In this document: piece after piece, positions 1 through 5,987 of the stretch | Numbering within the stretch: position 1 is the stretch's first letter | Layout: each line of letters opens with the position of its first letter | Source of the DNA: Planctomycetota bacterium | GTDB lineage: Bacteria; Planctomycetota; Phycisphaerae; Sedimentisphaerales; Anaerobacaceae | Direction of reading: 5' to 3' | Assembly (NCBI GenBank): GCA_017885385.1 | Contig: JAFNGF010000350.1 | Span: 1 to 8,916 of the forward strand | Length of the DNA: 8,916 nt | Position numbers and translations under genes: made by a program | The notes under the pieces: model-generated | The model's input: the letters and a program-made list of their open reading frames with translations, nothing else | Database searches by the model: none | Told to the model about the DNA's origin: nothing

Positions 1-2
1 CG

Positions 3-1226
3 TTCGAGGACCTTTACGACCGGGCGGCTTTCGTGCACGCTCATCGCTGCACCTACAGCGCCGCCACCCCGCCGCAAAAAATTATCCTGCTATCGCGAGT
101 GACTATCGGCGCGGATGTTGCCATTCTGAGCGTAATGATACAGCGTTTTACCAGAATGTTCCCGCGGGCGGAAATTGCTGTCATAGGCAGCAGCAAACTG
201 CAGGGCGTTTTCGGCGGAAATAAGCGCATCCGAATTTGCCCGCTTGATTATGCTCGCAGCGGCGGACTATTCGAGCGTTTCAGGAGCTGGCACGCGGCGC
301 TGGCCATTCTGGCCGGCGAAATGCCGCCGGGCCAGGAAGAGCGCACGCTGCTGGTCGACCCGGACTCCCGAATCTCCCAGCTTGGTGTTCTGCCCCTGAC
401 GCATCGGGACAATTATTTATTTTTCAACAGCCGCGAATGCGCTGCATCCGCGAACAACGCCCGTATGGCCGAGCTGGCGAATCGCTGGATGGATACCGTC
501 TTTGGCGTATCAGAGTTTTGCTACCCGAAGGTTTGGACCATCCCGTCGATAAGCCTTAAGACGCGAAAGCTGGCGGCGCTGCTGCGATCAGCGGGATGCA
601 CGCGGCTTGTTGCCGTCAACCTCGGCGTTGGGACAAATCCGCGCAAAAGACTAAGCCTGGATTTTGAGGAGGACCTGCTGCGTGCGATCCTCAAAGGCCC
701 CCAAACCGTGGTGCTGCTGGACAAAGGTTTCGGGCAGAACGAGCTGTCGCGATCGGCTGCATTGCTGGACGGCATAAAGAATCAGGGTTTCAGCACAGCC
801 GATATGAGCTTTGACGATCCGGAATATCCGAGTTTCTCACACGGCTTACTCACAATAGAGTGCACCATCGGCGAGATTGCAGCCCTTATCGCACAGTGTG
901 ACGAATTCATCGGATACGATTCCGCGTGCCAGCACATCGCCGCCGCCGTCCAAACGCCGGCGGTAACCATTTTCGCCGGCAGCAACGATATGCACTTTGT
1001 CAGGCGATGGAGCGCGTGTGGCAAGGCGCAGCATAAAATCGTGCACGTCGACACGCTCACCGACCCCCAGAACGTCGACACGAACGAGGTCGTCTCGCGG
1101 ATCATGGCAGAAAGACCCAAAACAGAGGAAAGAAGGCAAAAGCCTGCCCTGAGCGAAAGAAGCTTGCCCGTGAGCCGAGCTGAAGGGTCGAAGGGGCAGA
1201 AGCTGGAATTCCGGATACCGACTTAG
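3..1226 (+). CDS. GT9-family glycosyltransferase (heptosyltransferase-like), 5' partial
   Basis: This is probably an ADP-heptose (or related sugar) transferase of family GT9, acting at the cytoplasmic face of the inner membrane on an LPS core acceptor. A GTG at 33 could start a 397-residue protein. The frame stays open to the left edge, though, with FEDLYDRAAF before the GTG, so the true start is probably outside the window. Numbered from the GTG, residues 18-45 give the first Rossmann strand and helix of the GT-B fold (ILLSRVTIGADVAIL, then FPRAEIAVIG). The C-terminal half carries the GT9 nucleotide-sugar signature IGYDSACQHIAAA, with D296 and H301, followed by TPAVTIFAG. The last 25 or so residues are charged, look non-homologous and are encoded by repeat-like DNA (see the repeat at 1147-1215). 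It is the first visible gene of a plus-strand envelope operon, 40 bases ahead of the radical SAM gene. The family call is good. The donor and acceptor are inferred only from the family and neighbours. Confidence 0.8.
   Translation, partial: FEDLYDRAAFVHAHRCTYSAATPPQKIILLSRVTIGADVAILSVMIQRFTRMFPRAEIAVIGSSKLQGVFGGNKRIRICPLDYARSGGLFERFRSWHAALAILAGEMPPGQEERTLLVDPDSRISQLGVLPLTHRDNYLFFNSRECAASANNARMAELANRWMDTVFGVSEFCYPKVWTIPSISLKTRKLAALLRSAGCTRLVAVNLGVGTNPRKRLSLDFEEDLLRAILKGPQTVVLLDKGFGQNELSRSAALLDGIKNQGFSTADMSFDDPEYPSFSHGLLTIECTIGEIAALIAQCDEFIGYDSACQHIAAAVQTPAVTIFAGSNDMHFVRRWSACGKAQHKIVHVDTLTDPQNVDTNEVVSRIMAERPKTEERRQKPALSERSLPVSRAEGSKGQKLEFRIPT
1147..1215. repeat. Degenerate dispersed repeat forming the 3' end of the GT9 gene
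   Basis: The stretch at about 1163-1195 aligns with the repeat inside plsY (5092-5124). Both follow the pattern CTTGyCC, TGAGCssAGCyGAAGG, then TCGAA, with one or two single-base gaps. A shorter CCCTGAGCGAA fragment lies just upstream at 1147-1157, and an AATTC..GA stretch follows as it does in plsY. The sequence is translated as the GT9 tail (about residues 372-397). I infer that a repeat insertion extended or replaced the original C-terminus. The alignment was made by eye and is imperfect. Confidence 0.45.
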
Positions 1227-1266
1227 TTTTGCCAAAACCAATGCCCGATCTCAAAAAGCACCTGTT

Positions 1267-2799
1267 ATGAAAGTGTTTTTTATCTATCCGTCAGCCGGCT
1301 CACAACTGGGCTTTAATTATGGCGTCGCCCATATAGCTGCCGTCCTGAAACAAGCCGGCCATCAGGTCGGCTTTTGGCAGCTCTGCGAGGACGTTGAGCC
1401 GCTGCCTACCGAAGAGCAGTTCACCGCACGTCTCTTGAAGGAAAAGCCGGACATACTTGCCTTCTCAGTGGTAACCAATCAATGGCCGTATACGCAGACG
1501 CTGGCTCGCTGGGCCCGCAAGAAACTGTCAGCGCCTCTTGTTCTTGGCGGCATACACGCTCTGGTCGGCGCACGAGAAATCCTGCAAACCGGTTTATTTG
1601 ATTATGTGTTTCGCGGCGAATGTGAAGAGGCCTTTCTGGAATTCGTCGAAAAAATCCGGCGAGGAGAAGGCGTCGAGAATGTGCGAAATCTCGCCTTTGC
1701 CCATAACGGGAGGATCAAAATTAATCCCGTCCGGCCTTTGCCCGATGTGGCCGCCCTGCCTGTGAAAGATTACCAGAGCGTGGATTTTCAGAAAATGATC
1801 GATGCCAAGAACGGATGGGTGGGCCTGATGGCCTCGCGAGGCTGCCCTTTCGCCTGCACCTACTGCTTTAATCACGTCATGGTCGAGTCATATAGAAAGG
1901 ACCTCAACTGCAGCTTCAGGCAGCTTAATTACATCCGGCAATTCGACGTTGATAAAGTAATTCAGGAGATTGAATATCTGCTAAAGACCTACCGCAATAT
2001 CAAGATGTTCATATTCGACGACGACCTGTTCACGTTTGACAAGTTGTACGTAAAGCGCTTTTGCCGGGCCTACAGAAAAGTCTGCGGAATTCCTTTTGTT
2101 GTAAACGCCCATGTAGGCTTTTTCGATGAGCAATGCGCTCGGGATCTGGCGGAGGCCAGCTGCAAAATCGTCAAGTTCGGCGTAGAGTCCGGAAGCCCGG
2201 GAATTCGCAGCAAGATTCTTAATCGTCACATGACCAACGAAAAAATCATAGAGGCGATAAAAACTGTCGGCAAATACGGCATGCACAGTTCGGTTTTTTT
2301 GATAATCGGCTTCCCGCACGAAGGCCGCGAGGATATATTCGAGACAATTAAACTTATGGCGGCGGCCAAACCGGGCCGATTCCGCTGGACGTATTTCTTC
2401 CCGTTTCCCGGAACAAAGGCGTATCAAATAAGCCTGGACGGCGGTTTTATTGACTTCGAGAAAATGAAGGCGCTAAAAAACTTTACGGATGAATCCTGTC
2501 TGGAATTTGGGCCCGAGCAGGACCTATTGCTCAAGAAAATCGGCCGCATTATGCCGTGGTTTGTCAACGCCTATTCGGACCTTCCGGTTGCCGAGTTTTA
2601 CGCCGAAAAAATCAAAGAGATACTGGCGATGGACCAGGACCAATGGGGCAAGGCGGCCCCCGACCTTCATCGTAAAGACGGCAAATACTCTCAAGTGTGC
2701 TGCGAAAAAGGGCTGCCGCATTATGCCGTAAAATATAATCCGTTCATGGGCGTTATTTCCGATTATTTCCTAAACGATGACCCACAGCGTAAACCATAA
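1267..2799 (+). CDS. B12-binding-domain radical SAM protein
   Basis: The 510-residue protein combines an N-terminal cobalamin-binding-type Rossmann domain (about residues 1-140) with a radical SAM barrel (about 185-400) and a C-terminal extension of about 100 residues. The iron-sulfur cluster motif is C193-x3-C197-x2-C200 in RGCPFACTYCFN. FIFDDDLF and KFGVESGSPGIR match later strands of the barrel. The B12 domain has LVLGGIHA but no clear DxHxxG motif, which is common in this group. The C-terminal part contains a Cys pair (QVCCEK). The family includes methyltransferases, ring-forming enzymes and others acting on unactivated carbons, so the substrate cannot be read from the sequence. The neighbours (GT9 before, sugar kinase after) suggest a modification of LPS, lipid or sugar. 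The ATG has no good Shine-Dalgarno site. The 3' end overlaps the next gene by 23 bases, implying coupled translation. Confidence 0.88.
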   Translation: MKVFFIYPSAGSQLGFNYGVAHIAAVLKQAGHQVGFWQLCEDVEPLPTEEQFTARLLKEKPDILAFSVVTNQWPYTQTLARWARKKLSAPLVLGGIHALVGAREILQTGLFDYVFRGECEEAFLEFVEKIRRGEGVENVRNLAFAHNGRIKINPVRPLPDVAALPVKDYQSVDFQKMIDAKNGWVGLMASRGCPFACTYCFNHVMVESYRKDLNCSFRQLNYIRQFDVDKVIQEIEYLLKTYRNIKMFIFDDDLFTFDKLYVKRFCRAYRKVCGIPFVVNAHVGFFDEQCARDLAEASCKIVKFGVESGSPGIRSKILNRHMTNEKIIEAIKTVGKYGMHSSVFLIIGFPHEGREDIFETIKLMAAAKPGRFRWTYFFPFPGTKAYQISLDGGFIDFEKMKALKNFTDESCLEFGPEQDLLLKKIGRIMPWFVNAYSDLPVAEFYAEKIKEILAMDQDQWGKAAPDLHRKDGKYSQVCCEKGLPHYAVKYNPFMGVISDYFLNDDPQRKP

Positions 2800-3664
2800 T
2801 CGCCGGACCGTCTCTGGCCAACGGTTCGTTGAGATTTCAAAATCGCTTTTCGTCGATGCGGACTTTGAGCCGATTTTCCGCAGACTCGGCTTAACCTCTA
2901 TCGACGCCGTTTTCTCTTTCAACGCGGGCAAAAATCTTAGCAAAAAGAATCTCGCCGGCTTCCGCAGTCGCCTGCAACTTGAAACAGATTCGCTGGGCGC
3001 CACATTGTTTTTGAAACGCTATGATAAACCGCCGGCCTTAGTCCAGCTTAAGAGCCGGCTGTCGCATCGCGGCCGCAAGAGCTTCGGATTGGCAGAATTC
3101 GCCTCGGCAAGCCAACTATCGGCAGCAGGCGTAAATACGCCAAAGACTGTCGCCTATGGCGAGCAGCGCGGCATCTTCTTCGAGAAAAGAAGCTTCATAA
3201 TCACTGAGAAAATACCAAACGCCGAATCGCTGGAGCGAAAACTGCCGGCCTTTTTCACCGGCCCGCTGACGGGCGAAAATCTGAAGCTGCGGCGAAATTT
3301 CATTGCCCGATTGGCGGCTTTTATAAGAAAATTCCACCAGACAAATTATCGCCATCGGGACCTTTACTTTTCGCACATATTTTACGATGATTCGGGTAAA
3401 TTTTATCTGATAGACCTTGCGCGAGCCTTTAAACCCGTCCTTTGGCGCGAGCGATTCCGAATAAAGGACATCGCCCAGTTATATTACTCAGCTCCGGCGG
3501 CATACTTCTCGCGGACGGACCGGCTGCGTTTCTATCTGGGATATGCTGAGACCGATAAGCTCGCCCGCAGGGACAAGTCATTTATCCGAAAAGTGGTTGG
3601 CAAAGCGCAGCAGATGGCACGCCATAACGCCAGGCACGGCAGGAGCGCACCGTTTGCGAGCTAA
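2777..3664 (+). CDS. Lipopolysaccharide core sugar kinase, WaaP/Kdo-kinase-like
   Basis: This 295-residue protein has the eukaryotic-type kinase fold used by the WaaP/RfaP/KdkA family, which phosphorylates core heptose or Kdo with ATP at the cytoplasmic face of the inner membrane. K80 (ATLFLKRYDKP) fits the ATP-anchoring lysine. E144 (ITEKIPNAESL) lies in the hinge region. HRDLYFSHIF places the catalytic aspartate at D195, and the spacing HRDxYxxH is characteristic of WaaP. D213 in LIDLARA is the metal-binding aspartate. The length is near that of WaaP-type kinases. The ATG at 2777 lies inside the end of the radical SAM gene with no visible Shine-Dalgarno site, so translation is probably coupled. 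No other in-frame ATG precedes the kinase core. The basic C-terminus (KAQQMARHNARHGR) may touch the membrane. The family call is firm. The choice between heptose and Kdo as substrate is open. Confidence 0.85.
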   Translation: MTHSVNHNRRTVSGQRFVEISKSLFVDADFEPIFRRLGLTSIDAVFSFNAGKNLSKKNLAGFRSRLQLETDSLGATLFLKRYDKPPALVQLKSRLSHRGRKSFGLAEFASASQLSAAGVNTPKTVAYGEQRGIFFEKRSFIITEKIPNAESLERKLPAFFTGPLTGENLKLRRNFIARLAAFIRKFHQTNYRHRDLYFSHIFYDDSGKFYLIDLARAFKPVLWRERFRIKDIAQLYYSAPAAYFSRTDRLRFYLGYAETDKLARRDKSFIRKVVGKAQQMARHNARHGRSAPFAS

Positions 3665-3688
3665 CTAAACTTGCGGTATTATGCTGCG

Positions 3689-4897
3689 ATGGGCAAAAAA
3701 ATCGCCATTATAATAGAGCGAATAGATACGGCCCTGGGCGGAGCCGAACGCTCCGTCATCGAGCTGTCAGCAGCCCTATCGGCACTCGGCGCCGAGGTGA
3801 CGGTACTTGCCGCAAAAGGCCAAAGGCAGGCGGAAAATCTTCACATTCTATGCGGCAAAAATCCCGGCAAGCGGACTTGTCACCGTACTTTTGCAAAAGC
3901 GCTGAGGAAACATCTGTCGGAAAACTACTACGATGTAATTCACAGCGTTTTGCCTTTTGACTTTGCCGACGTTTACCAGCCGCGCGGAGGCACGTATGCA
4001 GAATCAATTCTCCGCAACGCTGCCAGCTACCAAAACACGCTGATAGAATCCTATAAAAAGCTCACGGCTTTCGCCAACCTGCGCCGGACGGCGCTTATGC
4101 GGGCGGAGCGAAGGCTGTGCCGGCAGCCCAGCGGGCCGACAATCGTAGCAATCTCACACTACGTCGCCGATCAGCTCAAGCAGCATTATGCCGTCGCCCA
4201 AGAGCGCATCGTAGTCATACCCAACGGCATAAGGATAAACACCATACCCAACGCAACCACGTCAGACAGACTCCGCCGGCCAATAGTAGCCCGCCTGGGC
4301 ATAAAAGAAACCGAGAAGCCTGTTTTTTTCTTATTCGTCGCTAATAATTTTAGGCTAAAAGGATTAGCTGCTCTGATAAGAGCGATGCACCTGGCAGCTC
4401 GCCGGCAGACAGCCGATGCCGCTTTTATAATTGTCGCCGGCAGCGGCGAAACGCGAAAATACTATCGCCTCGCTGAAAAACTCAACGTGCACGAAAAAAT
4501 AGTCTTTCTGGGGCCCGTCGAACACGTTCAAGACCTTCTGTCAGTGAGCGATGTCGGCGTCTTGCCTACCTTCTATGACCCATGCTCGCGATTTATTCTG
4601 GAGGCGTTGGCTGCCGGCAAGCCGGTAATTACCACCAGATTCAACGGGGCAGCCGATCTATTCGTTAATGACCGTCATGGCAAAGTCATCGACAGCCCTG
4701 AAAACATCTCTCAATTAGCAGAGGCCATCGGCTATTTCACAAATAGAAACAATATCCAAAAAGCGTCTGAGGCAATCGCCGCTGACAATCTAACAGAAAA
4801 AATTTCCGTCGACCGGGTTGCAAAAGAGCTGTTATCTGTCTATGAGTGTATATCCCGAAAAAAGAGTGCCAGACAATGTACGCAACTTTCACAATAA
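3689..4897 (+). CDS. GT4-family glycosyltransferase, WaaG-like
   Basis: This is a retaining GT-B glycosyltransferase of about 402 residues that likely adds a hexose to the LPS core from a nucleotide sugar. The N-terminal domain begins KKIAIIIERIDTALGGAERS, with the family's GGAER loop at residues 17-21. The C-terminal domain has VVIPNGI, FFLFVANNFRLKGL, IIVAGSG and IVFLGPVEHVQDLL. The EX7E motif appears as D297PCSRFILE305, with Asp in place of the first Glu, followed by ALAAGKPVITTRFNGA. The middle section (DVYQPRGGTYAES, then a helix and AISHYVADQLKQHY) resembles WaaG. I chose the ATG at 3689 because KKIAIII directly follows. A TTG at 3671 would add six residues. Neither has a clear Shine-Dalgarno site. 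It starts 24 bases after the kinase gene and overlaps plsY by 22 bases. A WaaG-like role is inferred, and other GT4 specificities are possible. Confidence 0.83.
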   Translation: MGKKIAIIIERIDTALGGAERSVIELSAALSALGAEVTVLAAKGQRQAENLHILCGKNPGKRTCHRTFAKALRKHLSENYYDVIHSVLPFDFADVYQPRGGTYAESILRNAASYQNTLIESYKKLTAFANLRRTALMRAERRLCRQPSGPTIVAISHYVADQLKQHYAVAQERIVVIPNGIRINTIPNATTSDRLRRPIVARLGIKETEKPVFFLFVANNFRLKGLAALIRAMHLAARRQTADAAFIIVAGSGETRKYYRLAEKLNVHEKIVFLGPVEHVQDLLSVSDVGVLPTFYDPCSRFILEALAAGKPVITTRFNGAADLFVNDRHGKVIDSPENISQLAEAIGYFTNRNNIQKASEAIAADNLTEKISVDRVAKELLSVYECISRKKSARQCTQLSQ

Positions 4898-5571
4898 CCC
4901 TTATGGCGGCATATTTGCTCGGCTCGATACCCTTCGGGTTGATCATTGCCAGAGCACACGGCAAGGATTTGCGCGCCGTAGGCTCAGGCAATATCGGCGC
5001 GACAAACGTCGCGCGGGCCCTCGGCAAACGATGGGCGTACCTTTGCTTTGCGCTCGATATGCTGAAAGGCATGCTGCCGATGCTCCTGGCAAAACTTGTC
5101 CTGAGCGCAGCCGAAGGATTCGAAATTCGAGACTCGACATTCGAGACTCCCACAGCCGTCGGGCTGTGGCTGTGGCTTGCGGTAGGCTTCGCGGCAATCC
5201 TGGGTCACATCTTCCCTGTGTATCTGAAATTCAAGGGCGGCAAAGGTGTCGCAACCAGCCTGGGCGTGGCACTGGGCCTTTGGCCTTATTTCACAATTTG
5301 TGCCGCCGCTGCACTTGCGATATGGGTGCCGACGGTTTTGATATGGCGATACGTTTCGCTCGCCTCTATCACTTCATCCATCGCGTTTCCTATCGTTTTG
5401 GTTTTAGCTGTGAGCCTGGTCCGGGCGTGGAATTTCGCTGATCTCTGGCCGCTGCTCATCGCGGCAATCGCGATACCGCTGATGGTCATAATTCGGCACC
5501 GCGAAAATATAAAAAGGCTGATCGCAGGCACCGAAGACAAAATCTGGAAGGACAACCCCAAAGCGGATTGA
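4876..5571 (+). CDS. plsY: Acyl-phosphate:glycerol-3-phosphate acyltransferase PlsY
   Basis: PlsY is a multipass inner-membrane enzyme that transfers an acyl chain from acyl phosphate to glycerol 3-phosphate, giving lysophosphatidic acid, the first step of phospholipid synthesis. All three conserved motifs are present: GSGNIGATNVAR (36-47), GHIFPVYLKFKGGKGVAT (110-127) and RHRENIKRL (207-215), ending GTEDKIW. The hydrophobic segments around AAYLLGSIPFGLI, GLWLWLAVGFAAIL and LLIAAIAIPLMVI fit the family topology. I chose the ATG at 4876 because the first membrane segment starts about nine residues later, as in other PlsY proteins. A GTG at 4846 would add ten. The loop between LKGMLPMLLAK and GLWLWL is about 15-20 residues longer than usual and is encoded by a dispersed repeat, making the protein about 231 residues. 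It overlaps the GT4 gene by 22 bases. The last 108 bases recur exactly at 7811-7918. Confidence 0.93.
   Translation: MYATFTITLMAAYLLGSIPFGLIIARAHGKDLRAVGSGNIGATNVARALGKRWAYLCFALDMLKGMLPMLLAKLVLSAAEGFEIRDSTFETPTAVGLWLWLAVGFAAILGHIFPVYLKFKGGKGVATSLGVALGLWPYFTICAAAALAIWVPTVLIWRYVSLASITSSIAFPIVLVLAVSLVRAWNFADLWPLLIAAIAIPLMVIIRHRENIKRLIAGTEDKIWKDNPKAD
5092..5150. repeat. Dispersed repeat inserted in frame in plsY
   Basis: Two blocks are adjacent. The first (about 5092-5118) reads ACTTGTCCTGAGCGCAGCC and then GAAGGA. The second contains ATTCGAGACT twice, at 5125-5134 and 5139-5148, with a 14-base period. The block is read as LVLSAAEGFEIRDSTFET, a polar stretch absent from typical PlsY proteins, between two membrane segments. 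The reading frame and all catalytic motifs survive, so the protein is probably functional. Repeats with the core CCTGAGCG.AG.CGAAGG are familiar as dispersed elements in several environmental bacterial genomes. A related but degenerate copy lies at the end of the GT9 gene in this window. Confidence 0.65.
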
Positions 5572-5573
5572 TC

Positions 5574-5603
5574 CGGATATTTCATGATATTGCCGTGGTT
5601 TTT
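5574..5603 (+). terminator. Weak possible terminator after plsY
   Basis: CGGATAT can pair with ATATTGCCG around the loop TTCATG, with a two-base bulge. It is followed by TGG and five T. It begins two bases after the plsY stop and is identical in the duplicated copy. The stem is short and A/T-rich, so efficient termination is doubtful. No better terminator is visible between plsY and the next promoter. Confidence 0.3.
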
Positions 5604-5674
5604 GTGTAAGCACGCCCTCGATGGTCCCACTGACAATTAGCCTGCCGGATGGACAAATCATTGCACTTTTCTGC

Positions 5675-5706
5675 TACGGACTATCTGTAAATTGCCAAAG
5701 TCCGTA
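5675..5706. promoter_or_regulatory. Inverted repeat upstream of the beta-helix promoter
   Basis: TACGGACT (5675-5682) and AGTCCGTA (5699-5706) form a perfect eight-base inverted repeat with a 16-base spacer, ending 37 bases before the -35 box. Seven of the eight pairs are kept in the second copy (8022-8053). Its position suits a regulator-binding site. It lies upstream of the proposed transcript start, so a role in that RNA is unlikely. No regulator is identified. Confidence 0.4.
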
Positions 5707-5728
5707 AATATCTCAAATTTTCTGTAAA
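5684..5728 (+). promoter_or_regulatory. Three direct repeats TCYGTAAA upstream of the promoter
   Basis: TCTGTAAA at 5684, TCCGTAAA at 5701 and TCTGTAAA at 5721 point the same way with spacings of 17 and 20 bases. The last ends 15 bases before the -35 box. All three are unchanged in the duplicated copy (8031, 8048, 8068), although the surrounding region has diverged by several percent. They could be binding sites for an activator. The sequence is A/T-rich, so chance cannot be excluded. Confidence 0.4.
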
Positions 5729-5743
5729 GATGTAGGTTTTTCC

Positions 5744-5772
5744 TTGACGAGCATGTCACATCGCTGTAGACT
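5744..5772 (+). promoter_or_regulatory. Sigma70-type promoter of the first beta-helix gene
   Basis: The -35 box TTGACG (5744-5749, five of six consensus bases) and the -10 box TAGACT (5767-5772, four of six) are separated by exactly 17 bases. Both boxes are unchanged in the second copy. Transcription would begin near 5779, leaving an untranslated leader of about 210 nt before the start codon at 5988. Confidence 0.6.
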
Positions 5773-5792
5773 CACATACTGTGCTTTTTATT

Positions 5793-5848
5793 CCGCTGGT
5801 TAAGGGAAAGATTCACATCCACCTTCGCACTGGTGGATGCAGCAGCGG
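5793..5848 (+). other. Nested hairpin in the long 5' leader
   Basis: CATCCACC (5816-5823) pairs perfectly with GGTGGATG (5832-5839) around an eight-base loop. CCGCTG (5793-5798) pairs with CAGCGG (5843-5848) outside it. The structure sits at the start of the proposed leader. In the second copy both 3' arms carry substitutions (GGTAGATG and GAGTGG) that weaken it. I could not match the leader to a known riboswitch class. The remaining leader to 5973 shows no clear gene and no conserved pairing. Confidence 0.35.
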
Positions 5849-5973
5849 GAGGAAACAGGGATTATCATCTCCCTCAGCCGGATTAACGGTTTTTCCCCGC
5901 AGAAGAGGTTTTCGGTTCAGGGACCGCGGCGGTGTTTGTGCCACGGGGTCGTGAGAATAGCAATAATCTTTTT

Positions 5974-5980
5974 AGGAGGG
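5974..5980 (+). promoter_or_regulatory. Strong ribosome binding site of the first beta-helix gene
   Basis: AGGAGGG lies seven bases before the ATG at 5988 and fixes that start. It is far stronger than anything ahead of the five envelope genes, and it is identical in the second copy (8321-8327). Confidence 0.85.
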
Positions 5981-5987
5981 TCAAAAC

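Noticed and set aside
1981..2427. Minus-strand open frame of 148 codons inside the radical SAM gene
   Set aside because: It is antisense to conserved radical SAM barrel motifs, with no start signals of its own.
4818..5441. Plus-strand open frame of 207 codons overlapping GT4 and plsY
   Set aside because: It lies in another frame over clear plsY motifs, is rich in Arg and shows no family resemblance.
5286..5636. Minus-strand open frame across the plsY 3' end, and its copy at 7633-7983
   Set aside because: Both read the plsY coding strand backwards. The shared N-terminal part exists only because the DNA is duplicated. Only the segment at 7633-7810 looks like protein in its own right.
5779..5987. 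A known riboswitch (cobalamin, c-di-GMP or similar) in the beta-helix leader
   Set aside because: I could not find the conserved core sequences of these classes, and the visible stems are not kept in the second copy.
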